Part shown: positions 24,263 to 35,411 of the stretch, one piece after another
How positions within the stretch are numbered: the first letter of the stretch is position 1
Layout: every line of letters starts with the position of its first letter
DNA from: Lunularia cruciata
Taxonomy: Eukaryota; Streptophyta; Marchantiopsida; Lunulariales; Lunulariaceae
Reading direction: 5' to 3'
NCBI GenBank assembly: GCA_948567375.1
Contig: OX419759.1
Coordinates: forward strand, 22,598,744 to 22,662,743
Length of the DNA stretch: 64,000 bases
Notes under the pieces: generated by a model
The model's database searches: none
What the model was told of the DNA's origin: nothing
What the model saw: the letters and a program-made list of their open reading frames with translations, nothing else
Made by a program: the position numbers and the translations under genes

Positions 24263-25810
24263 AAAATTTGAACACACTACTAGCTCAGCTGGAATTTGCC
24301 AACAAGGGCCATTACACCCAAAATAACCATTAGCACTTAGTGGGCAAGCTTGACACGTGGAAGAGAAACTCCTCACACAAGATGACATGCAAAGGCCTTT
24401 GTCTACATAATAGTGAGTGCCTTTTTTTTTCTTTTTCTACCCTTTAACTGCCGGATTGTGGAAGAACAAGAATCTGGAGAATTGACATATTTGGCTAGCA
24501 ATTGCATTTTCTTAGAATGATCTATCTGTTGAGCTGATTGAGTAGTGTCTTGCACTTTATCATGAAAAAGTGAGTTACTCAAAAAAAAATTGAGAGTGGT
24601 TTGAGAGCACTTGGTGTAGTTTTTGGTATTTGGAATCAAGTGAGGTACTTGACGCAATGTCCTAAACAAGTCTTAACACTCTTACATGTGTAGAAGCCAT
24701 GGTGGTCACCCAAAAAGCTTATAGGAAGGCACTTGATGCCATCTTTTAGATCAAGTGTTGTCAACAAATGTGCAATGCATTATAGAAATGATGTGATTAG
24801 GAGTGAGCATATGAGGTTCTTAGTTTGAAACTAGGAGTTGATGACTTCCACATGATCCATGAGATGAGGAGAAAATAAGAGAATAATTCAGGGGGGATGA
24901 CAGTTAACCCGCTAAACTAGACAAGGGATCATTGGAGAATGTTACTTGGCTCCAATGCTAGAGTTGCAGGAGCAATGACAATAGACAATAAGTTTGTAGA
25001 CAAAGAGCTTACACCCAAAGTCAAGAGCCATTTCTATGGTACTTGATTGAAGAACAATGGATGGAGTGTAGCCAATTACAAGGATCATGCATGAAGAGCC
25101 ATTGTAGAAGCAATTATGAGACTTTTCAAACAGAAATGAACCACCTACTTGACCAATGGCCAAGTAGTATTCTTTGATTATATGTAATTAAGCAAGTTTG
25201 TGCCTAGAGATGAAGAATTGACCATGCCAAACGCTACAAAAGAGGAAGATTACCATGCCACAAAAGAAGCCACCTCCTTTAACAAAGAAGTTGAAGGCCA
25301 TTTCATAGGTTGTCAAAGAGTTCTCTTGAGAACATGATGAAGAAGAGGATGATCCTTCACTATACAGGGATTGAATCCACTTAAAGAGCTTGAAGATGAT
25401 GAAGATGAAACTTGGGAAGGTGCCTTGTATGATCCAAATTTGTAGAACCAAGATATGGATAATTGCCTTGTAGATGAAGAAGAGCATGAAATGGAAGGAG
25501 CAACAATGCTAGAACAAGCAGCACTAAGTCAATTGTGGAAGAAGGAGCCATGGTAGAAATCCAAGATCAAGCCGAGTGCTTGAAGGACCAAGAAATTTGG
25601 TTTAATAAGAGAAGGAGGCCAAAGACCATTATCAAGAAGATTGCATCACCAATCATGTGGAAGAGGAAGTTGACATTGAGGCCGACATGCTTGTCTTTTC
25701 ACCAAAAAAATAAAATTTAAGATGCAAGAGGAGCCAATGCCAGTCAAAGAGGGATCTAACTTTGTCATACATTCTGTTGGAGCCATACTACAGATGATAG
25801 AGATGTTTGT
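24263..25810 (+). other. Acidic, coding-like retroelement interior, no domain recognised
   Basis: On the plus strand around 25300-25720 the sequence encodes Glu/Asp/Lys-rich segments (HDEEEDDPSLY, QDQAECLKDQEIWF) with stops and frame changes between them. Hydrophobic frames on the opposite strand are mirror images. Position and composition suggest non-conserved internal sequence of the surrounding retroelement. I recognise no domain. Confidence 0.35.
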
Positions 25811-27720
25811 GACAACTCAATGTTGATGTACTTTTAGTATAATTGGCAAGAACAGCTCATTCCCACAAGGATATGGTTCAAAAATGGCTAGGCAAGAAAG
25901 AAATAGTGTCACTTTGTCACAATTTTTCTACTTTTGTGTCTTGATCCTCTTGGGCAAGACAATTCCCAGAAGATGGTACTGCATCCCAAAGTCAAACACT
26001 CAAATCACATTCACAAGATATCTTGTAGACTTGGCCCTTGAAGGTGATAGTTTAGTCTATATTGAAGATCATCAGCCCCAAAGGTCTGAAACTCATAATT
26101 ACCTATATTGTGCATCCACACCACCAATGAGAACATTCTACCCTTCCCAAAGGGCATTCCTCACCACTATGCTGCAGGTTTGTGACTAGAGGGGCTTTTT
26201 GTTACACGTGATACTTCACAACACTCACAACCATCATAGCTGGTTGACATTTCACATCAATCCTTCAGAACATCTAGGGATCCAACACCTTGGTCAAGTC
26301 TGATTGCCATCCCAAACCTCAACACCTACATTCTTACTTTGAGTTCCTCACCACTATTCCATCCATCAATCACAAGACATACACAATACTAACATTGACA
26401 CATTAAGGATCATAGAGGTCCTTATTGCACTGTCGCCAATATAGAATCCAATTCATGCATACATAGATAATCTTAAATTGACCATACACACAAATGATGA
26501 AATGATGAAGCTTGGACAATAAAATGATGAAGCTTGGAACTTTGCATAGACTTTAGTTGAACTAAACGTGTACCATGTCAAGGTGATCCCCCATATACCT
26601 TCTACTACAAAACAATGGGGAGCATCCACAACTGTGCAATGCCACAATCCCCAAATTAAGCTCTCATTATGACTAACCTTAATGTGCCTGCTCTATTGTA
26701 CCAAATTAATGGTGCAACAGTGCCACCTACAAAGGGAACCATTCTACACTCTACCAGTCACAAACCTCCAGCTAGACATTGGAAGAATGGTCTTGATGAC
26801 ATCGCACTGGAAAAACTATCCTACTATACATGTCTTTACATGAGATTGGTTTTTCCCCCACTAACATCTTATCCCAGTCAGCAGGCCATCATGGTGATGC
26901 TTGACTACAATGGTCTCCAACTGTAATGAGGTCTGATCAGATGACATGAGGATTCTGATGGTTGGATGACTCTGATGGTTGTGGTATAACAATTGCACCT
27001 TGAAGGTGTAACTTAATTTACATTTATACACATGTATTGATATATCCAACTCTAATTCCCTTACCACATGGCTTTCATGATGCATCTCCTCCCTTACATC
27101 TTTGGATCAGTTCATCACATGCTCCTCGTATTGTTCCAGCTCTTGGCTGACCTTGGTTAAGATGCTGTCAAATTTTTTATCAATTATGTTTCCATAGCTT
27201 CTCATCCAATTTGGCCACTTTCTCAGTCAAATACTTCTTTGTCTCCAAAGCATGTATCTCCAACTTCAACTCTTGAAGCTTTGCATGATGAAGTTAGGTC
27301 AATACCACCACTCCTACTTGAGTCTTCAACTGGTTCTTGGTATCCTCCACTACTGTGATCACCCATGTCTACTCCTCATCCAAAGTATCTTGGATGGATT
27401 GTATCTCCATGTCCACCTTTTGCCTGATCTGCACGTGGAGGATCTGCTTGGTCCTTGTGGCCACGGGTGATCATGGTCAGTTCCTCAATGTGCATTTGGC
27501 ACTTTTCAACCTCTGTGTTGAGGGATTTCTTGTCCTTGGCACTTTGTCCTTTAGTTCTTGCTTGAGAGATGCCACCTCTTCATCTCTAGCACTCAACTGC
27601 TCCTTGTTCATCCACTTGTGATGCTCGGACCTCCCTGTAAGGATTACCAAATTGGAGTCCAATTGGGAGATTCATTGTTGTGCTATTGATATCTCCTTTT
27701 CATTAAGGCTATCTCCTTGC
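25811..27720 (-). mobile_element. Coiled-coil retroelement family, minus-strand copy 3
   Basis: Second direct copy of the 18690-21230 block, about 7.1 kb away, in the same orientation. Shared landmarks: the border TGACAACTCAATGTTGATG (25811) against TGACAACCTAATGTCAAC (18690); the CACAAGGATA phrase; TCACTTTGTCACA; and the Leu-rich mirror of the coil around 27110-27480. On the minus strand 27662-27477 reads EEVASLKQELKDKVPRTRN, a coil segment. Two copies one element-length apart fit an LTR-internal-LTR element joined to a second internal region that shares an LTR. Confidence 0.6.
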
Positions 27721-28600
27721 CCTTTAATCATGGATAAAAATAGCACCAATATGAATTGCGGGATGCCTTGCACTAGCCAATAGCTCAGCCTGTAATTTGG
27801 CCCGCCGTAAGCTGCAGGAAGCCCTTAGTTGAACCCATAGTTCAATCTCAACACAACATGGGAGTCAAAGTGGATTGCATCATTCCAAGTCAAAGTGGAT
27901 TGCATCTCTCTTGATCTCCATCACATTGATCTTCAGTAGTATTGGGATTTTTTTCCTCCCTTTCATCTCTTGGAACCTGAAAATCTTGAAAAGTACAATC
28001 TGCTTCTCTCTTCATAAATAGTTTAATTCTTTTGCCAGTAATTGGTGCTCTCAGCATTGCCTTGTTCAATTCCCTCAACCAATAAATGCCATTGTCAAAG
28101 AATTAAAAAAATGACATAAGGACCAAACCACCTCCACCCTAATTTCTGAGCTAATGTCAACGTGCAACAAACATAAACTTAGAAGTCAATTTGCCACAAG
28201 AGGGAATCATTGAATTGGAAAAGAAGAAATCAATTTGCAACAGGAGGAAACAATGGTACTGAAAGATTTAGAAAGAGAACAAGTCTAGTCCAGATTTGGT
28301 AACAGGTTCACTAGTTTAAAACAGGAGTATAAATCTACGTATAGCATATTTCTATGTATTCCTGCCTACTAACATGTGCAGCCCTGATTAATATTAATCA
28401 AGTCAATACTCTCACCCAATCCACCTGGGAAAGTTTCTTCACCCGTAAGAATGAGCCAAAAAAGTTTCTTCACCCTTAAAAAAAAGTTACATTTACCGTT
28501 TGATCATTGATACTCTGCTGATACTTGAACAATAATTTACTGATCTAATAACATTGATTAATCTCACTCCTTCTGCAAACGATAATTAAAACCTCCTAAT
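27721..28600. other. Spacer, nothing recognised
   Basis: AT-rich sequence between the retroelement nest and the gene-like island. It includes a short direct repeat (GTCAAAGTGGATTGCATC near 27858 and 27890) and another of TTTCTTCACCC near 28435 and 28465. No gene or motif was seen. Confidence 0.5.
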
Positions 28601-29529
28601 GTGCACAGTATACTTCTATATACTGTACAGTGCGTGATGAGGTTCTCGAGTGCTACGTATCATACTATTATGGTCACAACTTATTTGCACGGATATTATA
28701 TCAATGCGATTCTTTGAAGACGATAGAAGACGTGGAGAAAGAGTAGAGTTGGAGAAACAAGTTTGTCTTTCTTTTTTTATTGCAATCAGACTCAGAGACT
28801 TAGTGTCAGAAAGCAGTACTGTATCTCGTGGTTCTAGCTTTTAAAGCTTTTGATCTAGTCTCACTAGTCAGGTTTGCGTTTGTGTACACTGTACAGAAGG
28901 ATCTCATCTAGAGGGGGGTCGCTATCCTTGGGTTGTGGAGGGAAGTTTAGGGTTTAGGATGATGGAACAGATAATACACCCTGTAATTATATGTTCCATC
29001 GTCAAACCAAGATCCTACGGTTTGTGACCGTAGGACCCTGTAAACCAGATCTTGGGGCATTCGCGAAATACTCTATTTGCGCACTCGTATCAATTCAATC
29101 GTTTAGCAAAGTTCGTAGAGGGCACAGAAAGGTCATGACAAAGTCATTGTATACAAAGCAAAGCCTCACAATTACTTGTTTTTGTTCTTATGTTAGGTGT
29201 AGAGGAACCACTCCAATCCAATACTTGTATGTAGCCCTCAAGGGAAATTTGCCCTTAAAGTCCTAAGGAGCCGTGTCTATGGCTCGTCTACCTATAAATT
29301 TAGGATGTTTTAGAGATTTTAACGTTATATAACCAATAACATTATTCTTTATTTAACTCCACATACATTTTGTATCCATTCAGTGTCTATTGTATGAGTA
29401 TATAGATGTATAACTTCTGCTCTTTTGGAACTGTTATAGGTAATTGCGCGTAATCATGTCACTTTGATGTACATTTGTTTCCTAAAAGGTTTTATATCAA
29501 ACTTGTGCAGAGAGTGATCGGTTTGTAAA

Positions 29530-29760
29530 CTACACCTTCACTTCGATGACTTGTATGAACTCGTGATCAGGTCGGACGACAGGATTCGTAATAACATCAG
29601 AGATGTTCAGCCTCCATGTCATAGAACCCAGATTACCAACAAAGTACAAGGAGCGAAAGTTCGTGAGTACAGGTATGTTGGAGCTGACTCTGATAGCTTT
29701 AATATTGCTATTCAAGATGAGACTGAGCAACATGATTCGACGTTGCTGATCAATTGCAAT
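29530..29760 (-). CDS. Possible terminal exon, family unknown
   Basis: Minus-strand open piece ending in a stop near 29530: SNIPVLTNFRSLYFVGNLGS, then TWRLNISDVITNPVV and HEFIQVIEVKV. Its composition looks protein-like and it ends cleanly. The opposite strand is also open (29551-29862, with YELVIRSDDRIRNNIRDVQ), so the coding strand is uncertain. I recognise neither product. It sits in the same less repetitive island as the DUF247-like gene, so it may belong to that transcript or to a neighbour. Confidence 0.3.
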   Translation of the reverse strand: MAIDQQRRIMLLSLILNSNIKAIRVSSNIPVLTNFRSLYFVGNLGSMTWRLNISDVITNPVVRPDHEFIQVIEVKV

Positions 29761-30206
29761 GTCGAATACATATCAGAGGAAATACAAAGGCAGTCAGATT
29801 TTAGGTTGTCTTGTGCATTTTATCTTTCTCTCTCCCTTCTTCTGCAGATTGTCAAGTTGTAAATCTCCTCCCGGCATTCTATAATCTTTATCTTCATTTC
29901 CCTCAATGGAAGCTCTCCTTGTTCCAGTTAACGTTCGCTATACAGTCTAACGTTGTATGTTTCATACTCCGCACCCATTAATTTGCCATGCAGTATCTAA
30001 CTGTGATTAATCCATTTCGGGGTTCACCTCTGTGTCTTACCAAGGAGCGGGCGATCGATAATCGATACCGTGTGCATAATAAAATGACAATTATTGCTCC
30101 TAATGTAATGTATCACGCTATAGATGCTGCAAACTTCAGGTTGAATTTGACCGTAATTCGATCCAAAAATAACAAGCTAAACTGACTTTCAGATTTTCAT
30201 ACTTAC

Positions 30207-30331
30207 GCTTTGGACATCTGAATCCATTAACCACATGGACCAGAGATTGTCCACAATCTTGTAGATTTCTGGAACAGAGTAGTCCTTCAGAATACATTCG
30301 AGGAAGTCAGGGAAAACCTTGGTCAAGACGT
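30207..30331 (-). CDS. Internal exon, family unknown
   Basis: A 125-nt minus-strand exon with acceptor CTACAG at 30332 and donor AGC|GTAAGT after 30207. It has 41 intact codons after two leading bases, reading KVFPDFLECILKDYSVPEIY then KIVDNLWSMWLMDSDVQS. Good splice signals and an open frame of balanced composition support it as a real exon. A further piece about 30637-30560, SVNNNPTFVQSAIKNLPR before a possible donor GG|GTAACA, may be the preceding exon. The family is not recognised. It could be the downstream part of the DUF247-like gene, but the usual carboxy-terminal membrane helix of that family is not apparent. Confidence 0.4.
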
Positions 30332-31013
30332 CTGTAGTTCAGGCCTTGACATACTTGTGTCGATTTCTGCAAACCTACGCTCCTGATCCTCTTTCCTGAC
30401 CCCAGCTGCTAAATTGATAAGCCAACTTATAACAAGTAGCTCAGAATGAATGCTAATATATAAACATAAGGCAAGATCCTCTTCATATGTGCACAGTTCA
30501 CCATATTTCCTCTGTATGGTATCCGAACGGTAATTCTCAGCGGGTGTTACCCTCGGAAGGTTCTTAATTGCGCTTTGCACAAAAGTGGGGTTATTGTTCA
30601 CAGAATCGCGATCACCTGCAGTACAAATGGTCCCCATTGTCCTTAGAAGGGGTACGTTGAAGAGTTTGAATACTACATTGACATTGTGACGGTGACTTTA
30701 CTTTGGAAGTTCAATTATCATATCGTTCTCATCTATCGCCTACTTGTTCAGCACCGTATCAGAGTAGATGCGTGATCCTACTGTCAAATGCAGCACGTAA
30801 CCTTATCAGGATTATGCATCGATCCCCAGTATTGAATGCAAGAATTCTAGAAAGAAGCGATAGTCAGTCACTGAGCTGGGCATTCACGCAAAGTTGGAGA
30901 ATCAGTCAAGAAACCCACCGAGGAAATCAGAATAGAAGTATGATGTAAGATGGATATATAACACCGTCGAATCGTTGCTTAATTAAACAAGAACCCTTCA
31001 GCAATAGATATTA

Positions 31014-31237
31014 AATTAGGCCAGATCCCGTAATTCCTAGGAAAGAACACCGTGAAACCAGTCATAAAATTGTAAAGTTTGTTGACACAAGATCTCCACA
31101 AAGTAACATCGAATTGAACAGACCGGGTTGTTGAATTAGGCCAGATCCCGTAATTCCTAGGATTGAACACCGTGAAACCAGTCATAAAATTGTAAGTTTG
31201 TTCCCATAAGATCTCCACAAAATAACATCGAATTGAA
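31014..31237. repeat. Two-copy 120-bp tandem duplication, possibly exonic
   Basis: Units 31014-31133 and 31134-31237 share TTAGGCCAGATCCCGTAATT and most of their length at period 120. The period keeps the minus-strand frame, which reads NFMTGFTVFFPRNYGIWPN in one unit and NFMTGFTVFNPRNYGIWPN in the other. The conserved reading and few differences suggest a duplicated exon or exon end; the protein family is not recognised. Confidence 0.85.
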
Positions 31238-31287
31238 CTTTTGAAGCAGATTTATTAAATCCCGGACACCAAATCCCGGATTTTATG

Positions 31288-31640
31288 TAGTCTACACATT
31301 ACTGGTAATCAGGTGCTTAGAAATGTTAGTCTTAAGTTCTAAAATACGATAGCGCAGAAAAAATGGCTTGGATAGTGGCGGAAGTAAAAACTGTGGTAAT
31401 TGATATAAAGGACCCAGAGTCAAAGAAGCTACAGAATTTTCCTTCTTTTATCTCTGCAGACCCTTTGCCTTTTAGATTCTAATCTGTCGTCTACACAAGG
31501 ATACGCAATCAGGTGCTTAGAAATATTATTTGCATTAGGTTTTAAAACATATAGCACGGGAGAAAATGGATTGGATAATGGTGGACGCAGAAGCTATAGT
31601 AACAAAGAAGCTACACAAGTTTTTCTGGAAACCATTTTAT
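31288..31640. repeat. Tandem duplication, period about 200 bp
   Basis: AATCAGGTGCTTAGAAAT recurs at 31309 and 31509. Similarity runs on to about 31430 and 31630 (GAAAAAATGGCTTGGATAGT against GAGAAAATGGATTGGATAAT; AAAGAAGCTACA in both). The copies are more diverged than the neighbouring 120-bp repeat and probably lie in an intron or the 3' flank of the DUF247-like gene. Confidence 0.75.
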
Positions 31641-31747
31641 ACTCTTGGATATCTCAAATCTCAAATTGTGCTCATGTCCTTGAGACCAATAGGGAGCAGG
31701 GTTGGATGGGATATACAATCCATCACATATATGGTTCCACTGCTTAC

Positions 31748-32258
31748 ACAGTATCCGCGCTGCCTAGCTGGTTCACTGTCACTCCTGTATCTATTAACAG
31801 GCGGATATCGTTCACATTGTCTATCAAGCTGCTCATTAGAAACAAATATGTCCCTTGGTGTCCCGAATCTGCACAAACAAGGCGAGGTTAGCAAAGTGGC
31901 CGCTGTATTATCAGTCATTATGAGTTTAGGTATGTGGGGCATGTGTTGCCTTCCTTCTAAAGAAACTTACGGTATTCATCGCTAGAGAATTCTCCTCCAC
32001 CTCTACCGAAATGCCCACTTGCCTCAAACTTGTTGCAGAAGGGATTCTGAATCTGTTTCGACCACGTCCTTGTTCCGGATTGACGGGTGTAGGAGAGAAG
32101 ATGGGATGAGACACGCGCATCTTCGGTCCACAAATTGCTAGATAAGCGCACTCGAGAAGGTGTTCACAATTTCCGAAAGCATCAATCCCTGGGTATTTTC
32201 TTAAAATATTCTTGCAAAGCACATCTCCACCATCTAGTGAAAGGAAACACTTGAACAA
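31748..32258 (-). pseudogene. DUF247-family protein (partial, possibly broken)
   Basis: DUF247 is a plant-specific family of unknown biochemical role, usually membrane-anchored at the carboxy terminus. Exon A (about 32258-31971) encodes GNCEHLLECAYLAICG and FRIPSATSLRQVGISVEVEE, matching the family's HLL and R-SAT-L-EAG motifs; donor ACC|GTAAGT. A 102-nt intron has a CTAAC branch-site match and acceptor TTTGTGCAG. Exon B (31868-31748) encodes GTYLFLMSSLIDNVNDIRLL and TGVTVNQLGSADTV, matching the family's Y-FMDSLIDT--DV-LL and LGSDEEV; donor TGT|GTAAGC. Joining A to B keeps a stop in every simple reading, and the segment expected between them (IP-L-IDD-TE-L-RN) is represented only by IPKLIMTDNTAATLL inside the presumed intron. 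I therefore suspect a frameshifted gene or misread exon borders. The start is unknown. Confidence 0.6.
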
Positions 32259-32390
32259 ACCAACCTAGCAATTCATACCGTTCTGATTTTGAATCAAGTC
32301 AGCTATTTGGCATATTCAGCTCCTTCAAAATATACTCAACAACAGCCCGTTACAAGAACATTGGTACCTTATTTTACCATGTTATAGAGA

Positions 32391-35300
32391 TCTTGGAGTA
32401 ATTTGAATCTCTTGTATTCACTAGGGTATATTATTCTCTTGTATTCACTAGGGTATATTATTTTCAAATGATATTAATCATGTACATATTCTATTAATTA
32501 TATTCTAAAATAAAAAAGAAAAAAATTTGAAGAAAAAAAAGATAATGAAAAGCTAAAATTAGAAAATTTATAGTTTATTTGGTAGAGATGGAAAAGATAT
32601 GGAGCACTTTGTGATAGATTTCAAGAAAATTTGTATAAAAAACAATGAGGAGTAAGAATGAATGAGACTCGTTATCATCAGGTTTCTTTGAGGATATAGC
32701 ATTTACATGGTATAAATCAAAATACCAAAAGAGAGAGTAGAGATATGCAAGAAGAGTCTCAAGAGAATTTGATTTTAGCACTCATTGAGAACTTTCTTCT
32801 AGATGAGAATTATGAAAGATTGATGAGGGTGGTAACATTTCTAAAGCAAAGACATTGAGAGAAAGTGAAAGTCTATGTGAAAAGAGTGGAGAAGTTAGAA
32901 TTCAAATTTTACAAACTGTTGAGGAAGGGTGGAGATGATATTGAGAATACTATGATTTGCATAGAAGTCATGCTCACCAAGAATTTTATGGACGGGTTGA
33001 GACCATAGATTAAAAGCAAGATGAGATATGAGAAACATTCTTCCAAGGTTGAAGTTGTCAAGATTAAAATTGGTATGGAGGATAGTTTGGAAGGAGATGA
33101 GAGTAATTTGGTGATGCAAAAAGTTGTACATCCTCCTCAAGGCTATAAGTATGGTGGAACTTCTGATACTTTGATGGCAATGGTTGCATCACAAGTAGTA
33201 GTTTTTATAGTTCTTGCAACTCTACCAAAGGATACACTTCAAACCATCACATAATGACTTGCAGATCTCAAGATCAATGTAGTGCAACTAGGAGAGAAGA
33301 GAGAGGTGGATCAGAATGCGGGGAGAGAGCCTATGAGTTATGGAAGTAAACTGTATAGAGGAGGCCAACCAACCAAAAATTTCAATGAGAAAAATTGTTT
33401 TGGTTGGGGAAGAAGAGGTCACATCCAAAGCAATTACCCAAATTTCACTTATTATGGAGGAAGTGGTTATGAAGGAGCCATTAGAGGGAAAGAGAGAGAT
33501 AGTGAAACCCAAGTGGCTCCTAACTCAAACAAAGTGAAGGGGATAGCATTTATAAATGTGGTTGAGAGCAAGTATGAGAAGAGAGAGTGCTCAAACTCCA
33601 AAGATCTTCATTTGGATCTTTTGGCACAAGAGAAAAAGAGAGCTCATTTTGCACAAGATGTGCACTCTTTTCAAAGATTTACTCCTAGCAAAGATACTCC
33701 TATGTCTACTAGGAGCACTCTCACAAGCACTTCAACACCATCAACAACAAAGACTCCAAGGAAGAAGTTGGGGATAGAGTGCTTCTTGATATCAAAGAAA
33801 CAATGGAATCACAATGTCTTGGAGGATGTTGGTAGTCACAAGGCTATCATCATAGTGAGTCAGTTGAACACTTTGAACACTATCTTGAGAAAGGAGCTTA
33901 GAGGTGGTTTGAGTTCTACAAGGAGCAAGAGGAAAAAGAAGTCAAAAGCTCTAGTATCAATGGGGGTGGTGGATGCTAAACCAACACCATGGGAAGCTTG
34001 TGAATATGCTTCCAAGGTTGATGTGAGAGTGAACAGTCACAACATCAAAGATGCACTTGTTGATGGAGGATCTGTAGTGAATACCATGTCATAAAGGTTG
34101 ATGAAGAAGTTGGATATGATACCCTCTAGACCTTCAACATTTATGGTGAGCATGAAAAACAAGCAACAATTTTGACTAGTAAGGATGATGGATAAAGTAT
34201 TAGTTTCAATTATGGTAATTCAAAATCTCATGACTTTCTAAGTCTTGAAGGATTCAAGCTATGACTTATTTCTTAGGGGGTCATGGTTGAGAGCATCATA
34301 CACAATTAATCGAAGGCACAAAGGTTATTTGAGGATTGGATCATCAAACAATAGAGTCATAATTCCAATCACTAACACCACCAACACTTCACATTTAGAT
34401 AAACCATCTTTTGATTATTGAGAATTAGATTCAAAAGAAGGAGCTTAAGGTGTGGACACAAGCATGGAAGAGGAGACTTCCATGGAGAAAGATGAATTTG
34501 AATCTGATTCAGATGTGTATCCCTTGTGTGCTATGGAGTTTTCACCTAAGCTAGAGGTTTTGAAGGACCTAAATAAATCACCATTGACACTCAAAGAGAT
34601 AGAAAGGAGGTTATCTACCCTTAAGTATGGTCCAAATGTCACCAAGGAAGGGAAGGTGAGATTTGAGAAGATTTCCCACAACTTCATCCATGTGTTTGCT
34701 TTTAGCTACAAGGATCTAAAGGAAGTCACCTTGGGGGAGCACAAGATTGAGGTGGAGTCACATGCAAGACCTGTCTGCCAAAAGTAATGTCGTATTAGCC
34801 CACCAATATCTTTGGTGGTGAAAGTGGAGATTGATAAGCTCAAGGAGGTTGGATCTATCTTTGAGATGGAGAATTCAGCATGGGTGTCTCCCATTGTGAT
34901 TGTAAAGAAAAATAATGGCAAGCTTTGGGTATATGTAGATTAAAAGAAACTCAATGTTATTTCTAAGAAGGACTATTACCCTTTGCCATTCATTGATTTG
35001 ATCTTGGAGGAGGTTGCAGGTCATGAGAAGTACAATTTTGGAAATGGTTATAGTGGGTATAACTAAATCAAGATTGCACCAAAGCATCAACAACTCACTA
35101 CATTCACCACACCTTGGGGGACTTATGCTTTCAAGATCATGACTTTTGAGCTTTGCAATGCTCTAGCCACATTCCAATAATTCATGAACAAGATCCTTCA
35201 ACCTTTCATTGGGAAATTTGTGAAAGACTTCATTGATGACATTTTTGTTTATGGGAGCAAGGAGAGCACTTTGAGCACCTGATCAAGGTCTTGCAATGCT

Positions 35301-35411
35301 TGGATCAAGCAAATGCAAGCAAGCAAGCATCACTCAATCTAGAGAAGTGTATTTTTGGTTATGAAGAAGGTTTGAGGCACATCATCTCCAAGGATGGAAT
35401 AGTAGTTGACA
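32391..35411 (+). pseudogene. Ty3/gypsy internal region 1, 5'-truncated and cut inside RT
   Basis: Gag-protease-RT remnant colinear with 37520-40560, beginning abruptly at 32391. Gag core near 32580-32900 is broken. The frame 33282-34094 (270 codons) holds a zinc knuckle with two Cys lost (CFGWGRRGHIQSNYPN) and ends at the protease site ALVDGGSVVN. From 34452 come KPLTLKEIERRL-type linker, EVGSIFEMENSAWVSPIVI, GKLWVYVD, KDYYPLPFID, YNFGNGYSGYN, and the catalytic box FIDDIFVYGS at about 35230. The region ends at HIISKDGIVVD and runs straight into the LTR at 35412, so RNase H and integrase are deleted. Many stops make it non-coding today. Confidence 0.85.
32411..32466. repeat. 27-bp tandem duplication
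   Basis: CTTGTATTCACTAGGGTATA followed by TTATT is present twice in direct succession at the 5' edge of the truncated gypsy interior. The other interior has one diverged copy. Confidence 0.85.

Noticed and set aside
25188-25487. Minus-strand hydrophobic frame resembling a membrane protein
   Set aside because: It is antisense to an acidic Glu/Asp/Lys-rich plus-strand stretch and has no family motif.
29012-29036. Short hairpin TCCTACGGT-TTGTG-ACCGTAGGA considered as a terminator or RNA element
   Set aside because: Nine-base arms, no T-run and no gene context in a eukaryotic setting. Probably chance.
31566-31985. 139-codon plus-strand frame over the DUF247 region
   Set aside because: The minus strand carries the DUF247 motifs and splice sites here; the plus frame has no motif and crosses the minus-strand intron.
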